Of a stretch of DNA of 64,000 nt, positions 8,930-20,434 are shown piece by piece (positions within the stretch are counted from its first letter, which is position 1; each line of letters begins with the position of its first letter). Origin of the DNA: Hyaloperonospora brassicae (Eukaryota > Oomycota > Peronosporomycetes > Peronosporales > Peronosporaceae); the NCBI GenBank assembly GCA_947650285.1, contig CANTFL010001050.1:1-64000 (forward strand), given 5' to 3'. Below the pieces are notes generated by a model. It ran no database searches. It worked only from the letters and a program-made list of their open reading frames with translations, and had not been told where the DNA came from. The position numbers and the translations under genes are program-made.

Positions 8930-11567
8930 ACCTTGAATCGGTAGCAAGAAGATGGAGTGTGTGCTTGTAGCTATCTTGGTAGTAATCGCTGCCTAATACG
9001 AATCAGAGCTACACCGCCAAGCGGAAAGCGAGACGGTGGTTGCTGTTAGTGTTCGTGACACCGACCTCAGCAAGAGAGACGTATGGACGCAGACGGAACG
9101 CTATATTGCGCTCCTGTATCTCCACGAAGCCGTGACGGAAGTGCACTAGTGTCGTCGTCGACTGCAGCCATGCCGTCCGAGTCCGCACGTAAGAGCGAGT
9201 AAGTGGATATGTGCGATCGAGCTATCTTCCAAGGCCTCGTTTCCGCGCACGCAATCAACGAGAAAGATTCCTTGACGTAGCAAGGACGCTTCGCTCCTTG
9301 ATGCAGTGAAATCACGAAGCTCCGGATGAGACCGACAGGGCTGCTGCAAAAGTTCGTAGCACGAAAGTCCTCGTGGTGCGGCAAAGACAGCGAGTGGCAC
9401 GCGACTCTCTTCATTCAAGCGGCACAAGAGTATCTTGCGAATGTCCAGTGCGCATACATAGACATACCGCTCCCCCATCTCCTCGTACACTGCAAGCCGG
9501 ATGCAAGATGCCTCGAATGCTTGCTTGCCCCACACTTATCGTGAAAGCGGCCTGAGAAGTAGAGCCGCATGCGGACGCCAGTTGCAACGGGTGCAGGACT
9601 TACGCGACCGAGATCACCAAATTGCGGCAAAAATTGTTGGAGAGAAGAGTGCTGTGCGCCAAACATGACGTGGGCAACCGCCTACTACAAATGTGCAAAG
9701 ACAAGCAACCACAGCGACCATGCGCCATCAGCAGCAACATTTTCTTGCCAGCAAGGATTGACAGACGTCCTTCGTATGACAGGTTGACTAGAAGCCGGTT
9801 CAGACCCTCTGCACTTCATCACCATTCTCTGCACAAGATGCAGTGCGTCAGACTTGGTTGGATCCCAACTCGCTAGTCGTGTATTACCGAGGAACTCGGG
9901 TCAAAGCGCTCGTGCGTCGTCGGACCAATAAAGAGAGACTTCCACCGTCTGCGATGACGCCCCTCTTGAAACACACGTACTGGATAATCTGTTGTCCAAC
10001 AGGACGAAGATCTACCACCGCCCAACCACCATCTACCGCAGTTATACCAGCTCGTCAACGTCGTATGTTGTCGCTGTGTGAGATCGGTACGGTGTACACT
10101 ATCATTCGCCAAGTGGAAACACGTGGATCAGCATCCAAAAAAAGGAGAGAGCGCGACGATCCTCTTCGCTTTTAGCGTCTCCTCCTATAAGCAGGCAAGA
10201 TGTTTGAGTAGCGTGCATTTCTCGCTCAATTTGCAGAGTCGTTGGCGATCCAGTTGGTCATACAGCACTTTGATCGCAAGTCAAGCCTTACTCTTCGTGT
10301 GACGCGGGCAAGACAGTAGAGCATTCATGCTCCAATAACCTTAACTCGCATACTTTCGGCTCGCACACAAAGCAGAGAGTTGGCAAAAGACACGACAGTC
10401 AAGAAGCGCTTTTTAATTCCGATATTGATGCGACTTTTTTCTTGGCATGAGAGTGACCGAGCACGGCATTGAACATCCAGGAAGAAATGGGTACTCTGTT
10501 GGCGACCACAGACTTGCTACCGTGCTCGGTCAGATTAAGCTGGACGTGTATAGGTTTGAAGTTCAGCCGTCGGTTTGGTGCGATGGTTGGGCGTATATGT
10601 CTACGTAGTTACTCCTTCGGCATGTACGTCACGTTCATGTTTTCTCTTGCGACCTCCAATTCAGGCACGATTTCGCTCCCATACCGCATGCAATATGGCG
10701 TGAAAAATGCGGCGCATGGTCATCATGTTCACTACGCCTACGCAGTGCATCAACCTCCTTCCTACTATTGGCAACAGGCTCAATCGCTCGTTTCTCTGCT
10801 TGAAGAGGTCATAATTTGGACCGCCTTTACGTCGAGTGGACCCTTGAGAATTTCTCAGCACAGCGAAAGTCGTATTGGCCACTCTTAGCTCATCCGAAGT
10901 ATGTGGGATCTCTACAATGCCCACTCAGCGTGAACATTGCAGTTTTGATCTGCGTTTTCGTGCCAGCTGCTGGCAATGCGAGCACCTTTACCTACGGTAG
11001 CAACTGTCGTCGACACTGCAGCTATCGTTGCTTCCACATGGCCACCGCTGCTTGATACATTCTGCAGGTCAATGACTGGGCGGTTCATGTCTGTGCGTCG
11101 GTTGACACAAAGCCGGTGCCGAGCGACAGAACGCAGTTCTGATATCATCAGGAAACTGCGGCGCAGATTCAGACCAGCTCAAGGGCCCGCTGTGAACGCT
11201 GAGGCAGCCAGTGGACTTTTCTGAACTCAAGGGCACGCTACTACTTTGCAGACGTCGTCGGGAGGACCCTGATCCGGCGAACAGAGAGATGCGTGACATG
11301 GTAGGAGAGGATATCTGTTCCGCGTTTGAGTTAGCAGATTCGCGTCTCTCCGCCTCGGGCGCCTTTTTGGCTCTCCAATCGTGCAGAGGCGGAGCGGCCA
11401 CGCAGCTATGGCAACGAAATGGCCCTTTTCAGGGTCGTTGTCGACCGGTTTTGTTGAACTCGGGCAACTCAGATCAGCGGGACGACGGCTCCTGCTCCTC
11501 CGTCGAGTCGAGTGCGCAGACGTCCGTCTGTGGCCTCGACGCTCCTTTGCTGCCTCCGCGTCAATCG
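8930..11567. other. Gene-poor stretch, no assigned gene
   Basis: ORFs of 70-150 codons occur on both strands (for example minus 9146-9535 and plus 10469-10888). None shows a recognisable domain, a signal peptide plus conserved cysteines, or a consistent frame across neighbours. The plus frame at about 11211-11400 has a protein-like composition but overlaps the promoter region of the elicitin-like gene. Some of this may be decayed coding sequence. Confidence 0.4.
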
Positions 11568-11583
11568 CATTCCGCAATTTGCC
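11568..11583 (+). promoter_or_regulatory. Oomycete core promoter (Inr plus FPR)
   Basis: The 16-base string CATTCCGCAATTTGCC fits the published oomycete core promoter pattern CATTYYNCAWTTTNYY at every position. It covers the initiator and the flanking promoter region. It lies 33 bp before the ATG of the elicitin-like gene, a normal distance for a short oomycete 5' leader. Confidence 0.85.
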
Positions 11584-11616
11584 GTCTCCAACCCGCACCA
11601 CATTCCTCCGCTCACG

Positions 11617-12318
11617 ATGAACACTCACTTCGCCCTCGTTGCCATCGCCCTGACTCTTGCTGCCTCGGTGAACGCTGATCACTGCAACGAAGGCCAGCAG
11701 CAAGCTGCATTTGTTTCGATGTCGGGACTCGTGTCTTCGCCGGATCTTGTAGGGTGCGCGAGCAAATCGGGTTTCGACTTGATGTCGTCCAAGACGTCGC
11801 CGAACGCCGCGCAGGAAGCCGCCATGTGCAACGCGAACGAGTGCCACAACCTCATCAAGCTAGTGCAGAACTCAAACCCGCCCAATTGCGAGCTGTGGAT
11901 CCCAACGAGCCAAATCTTCTTCAACGTCAAGGCCATGGCCGACGGCTTTGAACCCAAGTGCAAGTCTTCGACCTCTGCGCGGTCCATTGACGAGCCCATC
12001 GACCTGATGGACTTGATGGCCGGTCTGGCCTCATCCGTGTCCGAAGACGTCGAGAAGGCCGAGCCGAGCAACGGCGTGGCTGGATCGCGCACTCCTGTGT
12101 CGTTGTCGCTCAACGAGGACGACGAGAAGCTCAAGGAGAACGACGACACGCCCGAGCAGGACGACGACACGCCCGAGCAGGACGACGAGACGGCCAAGCA
12201 AAACCACCAGACGACCGGGCCGAAATACCAGACGGGCGGGCACAGCTACATGTTTGCTGAGCCGTACAGTGCCTCGGGCAATGCCCCGGTCAATGCCTCG
12301 AGACCATTCCCTTGCTAA
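11617..12318 (+). CDS. Elicitin-like secreted protein with acidic tail
   Basis: Elicitins are secreted sterol/lipid-binding proteins of Phytophthora and Pythium and can trigger plant defence. The 233-residue product starts with a signal peptide (MNTHFALVAIALTLAASVNA, cleavage expected before DHC). It continues with an elicitin-type domain of about 95 residues containing exactly six cysteines (in DHC, GCAS, MCN, ECHN, NCEL, KCKS). The tail of about 110 residues is hydrophilic, with an acidic repeat (DDTPEQD twice, then DDETAKQ). Such tails are typical of elicitin-like (ELL) proteins rather than the short alpha/beta elicitins. No hydrophobic GPI signal is visible at the end. The ATG at 11617 is chosen over the upstream one because it begins the signal peptide and follows the Inr-FPR promoter. 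Subclass is not determined. Confidence 0.9.
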   Translation: MNTHFALVAIALTLAASVNADHCNEGQQQAAFVSMSGLVSSPDLVGCASKSGFDLMSSKTSPNAAQEAAMCNANECHNLIKLVQNSNPPNCELWIPTSQIFFNVKAMADGFEPKCKSSTSARSIDEPIDLMDLMAGLASSVSEDVEKAEPSNGVAGSRTPVSLSLNEDDEKLKENDDTPEQDDDTPEQDDETAKQNHQTTGPKYQTGGHSYMFAEPYSASGNAPVNASRPFPC

Positions 12319-15300
12319 AGTGTCTTGTGAATTGTAGCGTCTTATCGTTTCGCGTGCAAGACCCTTGTAGCGATCCTTGGTACAGCTACCGCCGGGTAGA
12401 ATGAGACACTTGTGCCTCAGCAAGAATATAAGCTACTTCTATGGTTCGCACACTAGTATCACTGACGCAGGCTGTGAACATCGATGTAGATTGCGGCAAT
12501 GCAGCCTAATCCTACTAATGGAAGCTACGTTCAGTAAACGACCAATCTCCCTGACAGTCTGCTTTTTTGGTGCTGTTGTACGAAGAATCACGCGACACGC
12601 ATGAGCGCTTTCTTTGTGTACATGGCTACGCACTCGGCAAAGTAGGGGGGAATAGTACCTTTGCGACTTGTCTTCTGCCTGTCAGAAGCTGGCGAGAGCT
12701 ACATCAGCACACGTTTTCCTTTTGTCTTCCTACACCCCTATGTCCGGTCGTGACGAAAGAGGTCGTGCCCACATATTCGTACATTGACATCAATACACAG
12801 CGCATGCAGAAGGCTTTTGCTAGCATGGGCCTTCTACATACTCGCTTTTACATCAGCCTTCTTTCTGTCGGACAACGACTCTCCTGTCACTTCGCGCTAG
12901 TAAAAACCCACGACTATACAACTGCCAGCAAGACGAATGGTAGCTTCACACAGCTTCGTCCAACGGTACGCTTTGCACGATGAAGCCCACATGTCGCTGT
13001 ATGCCATTCACTGCCACGTCGAAATAATCAAAGGGCTTTAGCACATGTTGCTCCGTTCCATGGTCACCATCGTATTGTGCACGTTGAATGGAGAGGCGCT
13101 GCGAGTGATGTTATAGTAAACCGTTTGTCAGTGCTCTGTGCTTCGTTTTTGCAGCACAAAAAGTAGTTGAGCTGCGCCGATGGTCGCATATCCAGGCAAT
13201 GGTTTTGCTGAGAGCTGTAGAGCAATTTTGTTTCCGATGCGCAGTAACTTACGGACTGTGAATCTCTTTCGGCGTAGTCAGGCTGTAAAGCCTCATTGTG
13301 TAGTCGAAAAGAGGATGACTAGCAGTGTCGCCATAATTTGGTCTAGCAATGAGTAATTACGTGAGTCGTTAATTGCCTGAAGTCGACTCTTCGTGAAAGC
13401 GTTTAGTCCTGCTAGAAATAAAGACGTGTGTGGTCTTCCCACGACGTGCATATACCACTCGCACCTCACTCACTACCCAGACGGAAGCGGTCCGTCTATA
13501 ATTGGCGCCACTTTGCTAGGTAATGTTGAAGTGATAGTGTCTCAGCATCGTATAGGGCATATTTCAGAGCTAGAAATGGCAATCGCGTCACACGGATTAG
13601 CACGCTTCTTTCGGCATTGTATATTTTTGCTGGATTGGTCCGACCTGAAGCAGCAAGCCCAACAGGTGAAAGCTGACGCGCCGCCGTGCTTACACAAGAT
13701 AAAACAGTAGCAGTAGAATCAGTGGATTCGGTACTGACCAGCTATCTTTTTCCAACTTGTGGTGATTGTGCAATTATGGGGGAGATGGGTTGCTAACGTG
13801 ACTCAACCATACCTCATTATTTTCTTGCACGACGCTACATCGCTCTATTTGCTGTGTTGTTCAGACGTACGTGTCGTGCGAGGCAATATATGTAATCGAA
13901 ACGAGCTGGTTAGCACTACCAACACCTAAAGTCGTCAAATGTTTCTTATGGTCGCGACCAACCCTAGAATAAGGCAAGGCTGAACACATGTTCGAAAGGC
14001 ATTTCAGCGACCGGGTCACGTCGATGGACTCCTTTATGAGCTTCCTCTAATACTTTCTTGACCATCAAACTCGTCGCACTCTGGAATGACGCGTTGGACA
14101 GCGCGCTGCCGCGATGTGGTACTCCAAGAGTAGTTTTCAGCAGCTGGACACACACATATCAGAAGTTGCCTCGTAGCACTGCATCTTACCACATTCTCGA
14201 TCAGCCATCACTTATTTTTGAGCATAAATCACAAACTAATCGACCGAATTTATTTATTAACGCTGCGCTCTACCATCTGAAAAGAATAAAAAAGCAATGT
14301 ACACCTGCCTACGCTACATCCGCCATACAAGGCGGTGTAGAAAATGTATGTAAACGCGTATGTCGTGTACAGGAGCTGGGAAGGGTATTCTAAGGATACA
14401 CAACACTACACCATCGTCGTATGACTTCCGTACATGATCTCACATGAATGATCACTGCGTATACCACGGAATCGACATACAGAGTAGATAACATCTAGAA
14501 GCCTGTCAAAAAATACGGAGCAGCGTAATTGGGATCAACAACAGACCACTTACTTGAAATGTAAAAATGTGGTCAAAGTATAGAAGAAACACAAATGTCA
14601 CAAGAACAAGAAACAAAATGTATCAAATATGAATGCCGCACGCACAAATACACACATGCCTGTGATCGTAGCTGTGTGTTGATTCGGTTGTTACTATTAC
14701 TGCAGATTCATTGGGGCATTACGCGTAGACTGAGCTTTTGTGGCGGCCTGAAGATGACAGGTCAGTATATGTATCCGTTGACCACCTGATACTTCAGTTC
14801 AAATTGGGACAAGTAAGTCCATTGCCACAGAATAAACACCTTCTGGCATGAAAGCGTCATTTATCTGTGTGAACGAACAAGGCCACTAAGTCGCAAATGC
14901 AACGTGACTTCGTCTTTGTTCTGAAAACTACATATAGGAACAAGTCACGGGGCAATAGCGTTATTTAATGACTCTGTGAGACTGTACCAGTTTTAAATCG
15001 GATGCTACGTGTGATGTCGATAGACTTGCGTTTTTGAATGCCAATGCGAATATGTATGCCAATTCAATGTTCACACAAACGTCTTGTAGCAGGCAAGATC
15101 TATGAACACTAAACTTTAATGGGTATTGATCCACAGTACAAACAAGACATTTACGGATTGTTATGGCATGGGCCATCTCATCAGCTAACAAATTATTAGC
15201 CAAAGTTTGGCGCGCGCAATGAATGCTGAACAGGCATTTATCATACAAGTATGTGGTTTCATTTCAGACGGGAGTTTAGAGGTAAATGATATGGCAGCTT

Positions 15301-15426
15301 TACGATGTTAAGTACATTTACCTTTTACCATTTAACGAGATTACCTAATTCGGCTGACTGCAGATCCTCGACAAGTGTTGGAGAACGCACGACTTTTTTA
15401 GGCTCCTTCCATTACGTTTTCGTGTA
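12319..15426. other. Intergenic, no recognisable gene
   Basis: About 3.1 kb, increasingly AT-rich to the right. The longest open stretch (12567-12983, 138 codons) shows no family resemblance, consistent signal peptide or supporting neighbour. I see no tandem repeat or hairpin of note. Confidence 0.5.
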
Positions 15427-17736
15427 CAGTCTTCCCTCTGCTAAGTTATCCCCGGCTACGGAATAACCTCCGGTAAGTTATAGGATTCGGTCTCCACCGA
15501 CCTCGTTCTATGGTGACTACGGAATGAGTTATACGGAATAGCCTAAGGGCTAAATACAACTTATCAGAGGGAATATTTTTGTCCGCCGTGAGCAGAAATA
15601 TTGTACGCAGAACCTTTTTTTTGTTATTCACTGCAAGAAAGGAGTGGAAAGAGGAGAGGAAACTACTTCAGCCAGGAATCAAGTGTGGCCTGAGTGGTGC
15701 TCGCACTACGGAGATCAGCTTGGACTTGGCGAAGGGTGCGGTGAGCTATACGATGGGACTCCTGAGAAAGGTCGAGAAGGGCGATGGATAGACTAAGGCT
15801 GGCAAGCTTTTCAGCCTTCGAATGCTTTTCCACCTCCTCCTCCGCCTCAGCAGCACCTTCCTCCTCCCCATACGGATCCTCAACAAGCTTGATGATTTCG
15901 GCATCGGTCAGCTCCGCATGCGCCGTCTCCTCCTCCTCAGCCGGATTGAAAAGAGAAGCGATTGACATGGGATTGCGGAGCGGGAGCCTTTCCAGCGCCG
16001 AAACAAGATCCTGTACCACGCGCTGCTCCTATACTGCAGCAGCTGTTGCCTCCTGCTGGGCCTGCTGGCCAACAGTGCCGGCTTCGTTTTCACCCCCACC
16101 AGTCGGCAGAGCCGGACCGTCCATGAGTCCCGTATGACGGAAGCAGTTGGCGATTGTGGCACTGGAAATCTCGCTCCACGCAGCCAGCGACCAACGCATG
16201 GCCGTGAGCTGATCAACCTTGTAAAGGTTGGTTTCTCCGCGCTCGTCACGGTCCAAGGCATTCTGCAGATGCAGCCGGCGGTAGTGCCTCTTGAATGCGG
16301 CAATGATCTCAGCATCCATGGGTTGGACCTTTGAAGTCGTATTAGGAGGAAGAGCCTGGACCGTGATGTTGGTGAGTTCCAGGTCAGCAACATTGTGTGA
16401 AGGAGCGTTGTCCATGAGAAGCAGGATTTTTCTATCCTTTTGCTGTGGTCAACGCGTTAGTCAAACCTCATTTACTGTACCACAACGATGATGTTCAAGG
16501 CATGCCCCAAATTACCTTCATACTTTTGTCGACGTCTCCCAGCCATTCCTGGAAGAGTATGCCAGTCATCCAGGATTTCTTGTTGTTGCGGTAGAGAAAG
16601 CCCAGTCGCTCAGCTGTCTTGCGCTCAAAACACCGCGGCTTTTTGGCGTGTCCAATGAAGAACGGCGGGAGTTTGTCGGATCCATCAGCGTTTGCCGTGA
16701 GAGCAACTGTGATGCGCGTCTAGAATAGTTGTTAGTGTCAGAGAAACGCAGGAAACCAAGATGAGAGCAATAATGTACCTTGTCTTTTTTAAACCCTTCG
16801 ACCTCTTGCTGGGCAATCGTTCTGTCGGGCGTCATACTGTAGAACAACCCTGAACAGAAAGTGAGCCTTTGAGATGCTTCTGTACTGTACAATGAGTACA
16901 GTACTGTACTGTATTCTCAGACCTACCAGTTTCGTCCATGTTGTACACGTCACGTGGAGTATAACCAGCAACCACGGCCTTGAGGTGTGGAAGACCCTCC
17001 TCTAGAGCGCCCATATCTGCTGAGCCACTCTCGCCATGAATGCGGACAGCTCGCAGTTTGTGGCGCTGCTGGAATTTGTGGAGCCACCCATTCGAAAAGC
17101 GGATGTTTTCCTCCGAGACGCCCATTGATCCCGCAAAAGTCTGAGCCTTGGCCCGTATGAGATCTCCAGTGAGAGCGACCCCACGGTGCTGGCACTGCAA
17201 GACCCAGAAGGCGACGGCCTCCTCCACAGCTGGGTGCTGGACAGTCCGAGGACGCTTAGCGCTGAGGTTAGTGGTGTCCATTGCCTCAAGCTCCTTCCTT
17301 TTTTTGATGATTTTGCGGATCGCTGCCTGGGAAAGTGCCTTCTGGAGGTCAAAGGCGTCCTTTGTCCAAGCCGCCAGGGCAGTCTGGGTGATGCGCGGGT
17401 TAGCATCCTGGTGCTTGCAGATGCGCAGCTTCTGCTCGTTGGTAAGACGTATCTGCGACATCTGTTGTGAGTGAGCAAGGTACAGTTGGTGGAACTTCTT
17501 AACCAGAGATAGCAAAATCACCAGAGACTGGTGGGGCAACCAAAATCACAAAATCGTCAAAGGGCACGTGACACGTGACAGACAGGTTTTGGAAGCCTGG
17601 AGGTTTGTTGCGTTTTTGATTCTTTAATTAATTAAATTAATAATTTTTCCGCAGCATATCTCTGCTATGGAATAACCTCTGCTATGTTATAAGATTTGCC
17701 TTCCACCAAGTCTATAACTTAGCAGAGGGAAGACTG
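15427..17736 (-). mobile_element. Pogo/Tigger-like DNA transposon, copy 1
   Basis: A complete 2310-bp element. The termini are inverted repeats beginning CAGTCTTCCCTCTGCTAAGT at 15427, with the complement ending at 17736. TA dinucleotides flank both ends (15425-15426 and 17737-17738), the target duplication expected of Tc1/mariner-pogo elements. Each end also contains an inner inverted copy of the CTCTGCTAAGTTAT-like motif, so each can fold on itself. One transposase gene runs on the minus strand. Copy 2 at 23956 is the same length in the other orientation and differs at only about seven positions that I could find. Confidence 0.93.
15663..17461 (-). pseudogene. Pogo-like transposase, copy 1, in-frame amber
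   Basis: Four exons by GT-AG inspection: 17461-16927, 16849-16779, 16719-16516 and 16442-16029. Every junction keeps frame. The product has a psq/CENP-B-type helix-turn-helix (residues about 1-55), a Tc5/CENP-B second DNA-binding domain (about 65-140), and a DDE domain with D176 (YNMDETG), D281 (LLMDNAPSHN) and D313 (VQPMDAEI), spacing D31D. It is 407 residues to a TAG at 16031-16029. The same frame stays open past this TAG for 121 more codons to 15663, encoding an acidic, leucine-rich tail. Either the tail is dispensable or the gene is amber-inactivated. The ATG at 17461 is used because the longer upstream frame begins at TTG. Confidence 0.85.
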
Positions 17737-17738
17737 TA

Positions 17739-20407
17739 GTAGCTTGTAGCGGGGTGTTATAATGAAACGACAGTGCCGTTAGTAAATGCCACTGCGAATA
17801 GTATCTCAGCGGGTATTCTTTAAATATTAGTGTAGAGCGTAAAGGTTAGTGAATTCTGCTTATTAGGTGATACAGGACAACACATCAACCAACAAATCAA
17901 TAGTTCAGATGTAGAACGATATTCCAGCCAAAAAGGCGTCCAATAAATGATGGACGCGTGCGATCGGTCGTATGCAGATGATTTATTTTGTGTTTGTAAT
18001 ACAATATAGTTAAGAAAGGTCTAACCAAATTGCATCAATATGAATGACTACGCTGCTTACAGTTGTCTTTTCATAATCATCTTACGTGTGTGTTAGTCGT
18101 CTAGCTTTCTCTGCGCATACGTTTCGTGGTATATGTAGGTATCTGCCTACGCTGTTGTCAGCGGAGGCCAGTATGTACCGTGTGTAGTACAAGCGTGGTG
18201 ACCCTTTATACCTCGTTGCAATTTGTGGGCCTTCCAACGATGACTTACTCATACATCATTGATATAGTAGGAGAATAAAGCTCCACGTCACTCGTGAAGG
18301 CTTTGACCATTTAATTCATGTTTAATGGGCTAAGGCCGAGCGTACGAGATTGACCGTAGCTAGCCCGGCCGCAAGCATTATGTAGTTCGTTTTAGAGGGG
18401 GAAGGATAGCAAGACGAGACAGCTATATTCATGCAGCATGAACTTGGCGCCGCGGAAGGGAATATTATCTGCTTTACCAGAAAGTTATAATAGTCATAGA
18501 CGTTGGGGGATACGCTGCTTGACAATCGAAAACAACAGCAAGATAATGCTGCTATTGCCGTGTTCGTCGACCCAAAGCTTGAACATGTACATCTTCAAGT
18601 TTAAGCTGGCCAAAAAGAATTTTTTATGGTTGGTGGAGCTCAATGACACCATCGAAGCTTGTCGCATCTAGAGCATGTCCACTCTAATTTAAAAAGCTAA
18701 ATCTTGGAATCTAGGAATCAATCTTCACACCCCTTACGCTTTTGTGCCGTACTAGAACTTCAAAGGGAGAATCAAATAAACAAATGAGCATGAACGCGCC
18801 AGGTTCGGGTCTTAAACTCAGTACATGGACCTGAAGCACGATGACTTCGTGCCATGCAAATTGTCCATTTACAAGGCAACCGTCATGAGATCGACTTGAA
18901 ACCAGGTTCAGAGCATTGTAATAAGAAGCAGTAGCCACTGACTCGCGAACAAGTAGCACTGATTGACGAGTTCTTTCCAATGACTAGAATCTTTTCACGT
19001 GAGATGACCAATAATACATAGATCCCTATACTTCCATGTGTGTATTTCCCAGGAGGATGACGAACTATAAACGTATTCAACAAGATACATGCCACAATGC
19101 GACCAGCTTAGACGCCGGTACCTAGGAGGCTGTTATCATTGATGTCATACCTAGGATCATCATATTATCGTCAATCATTATGATCAATGGCTTTTATCCA
19201 TCAAATCATCGTGCAATAAAAGTATACCATTTGCATTGGGACTTACTGATCACGGTGGTATACTGAAAGAATGGCTAGACATGACTCAAGTGCTGAGGAA
19301 TGCCTCCATCACTTTTAATAATGTGGTACAACGTCTCTTGACCCCGATGCAATTGTTTGCATCAAGTCATTTCGATGCTATATTTTTCCATACATGATTA
19401 TGGATCGAAAGTAGGACGTTGAGGTGCATCGAAATCCTATCCACAATTTCTTACAATCGTGAGAGAGGCATTATTTATACGTCCATCGTAAATGTGCGCA
19501 AATGCGGCTAGCGACTACAGTTTATCGTATGTATCTTGAAAATGCACGGCGCACGCTCTGATTCAGATATACAATCCCGACATTATCGAGTGTCTTGTGC
19601 CCGTCAATTTGGCGGATATCTAAAGATCCTTACGTAACGGCGTACTTGCACAAGCATCCACACAAAAGATCCGAGATAGCCGTACATGATTTATGTTTAC
19701 TTAAGCAAAGTGTAAAGTGGTCTTGTAGTGCTAATTGTCCACGCTCCTCCGATTTCATCATGCAAAGCGTCATAAGATTGCCAGTACTGGATATTTCAGA
19801 CCAAGAGGTACCGTAACGTGTGGCATGATGCGGCATATATATTGCGACTAGCTTCGATTTTATTCATTACGACTTAGACGGCACGGAGAACGTCGTCTTT
19901 TGCAACTACGTCGTCTGATACGAGTTGTGCGGAAGTACCCCGTGTATGACAGAAACTATATGGCATGAAGTACACACTGGTAAAATTTGGAGTATTTCAA
20001 TGAGAAGATAGGCTGGTCATATTGTATACGGATCATACCTCCTTATGCACGGCCGTAATATATCCACATGATCTTGCAACAAATGACACTTAACCTATAC
20101 AGATTTGCGCATTATGACTCTTACATGTAGTATAAATTAGGACAATTAAGTTTGTCGCTGTCAAGTGTTTTTTAGCAGAACCGCCGAGCGCGCAACTTAA
20201 CATAACAAACTCACTCTTTAGGCGGTCGCTTCATGTTACGTCGTCAACACTGCTTGACGATTAAAAAGCGTAAACACAACAATAAGATCTTGCAGAATTG
20301 GCATAACTCAAATACATTCCAGTGATATGACAAGTTTACTAGCTGAGTGTCTGCGCTCGCAGAATCCATACGAAATCTTTAACATTTCGATTTATAGCAC
20401 ATGTGGT
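17739..20407. other. Intergenic between inverted transposons, left part
   Basis: AT-rich sequence without any ORF that I can assign. It forms the left part of the 6.2 kb enclosed by the two inverted pogo-like elements. Confidence 0.5.
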
Positions 20408-20434
20408 ACCGTCGACACTCCGCGTGTCGACGGT
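20408..20434. repeat. Perfect 11-bp hairpin
   Basis: ACCGTCGACAC, loop TCCGC, then the exact complement. It stands alone in AT-rich non-coding sequence. There is no T-run after it and no adjacent gene, so a bacterial-type terminator role is not suggested. Confidence 0.8.

Noticed and set aside
9146..9535. 129-codon minus ORF as a gene
   Set aside because: No recognisable domain, no neighbour in a consistent frame, and overlapping ORFs on the other strand of similar length.
11227..11847. 206-codon minus ORF across the elicitin-like promoter
   Set aside because: It overlaps the promoter and the signal peptide of a convincing gene on the other strand and has no family resemblance.
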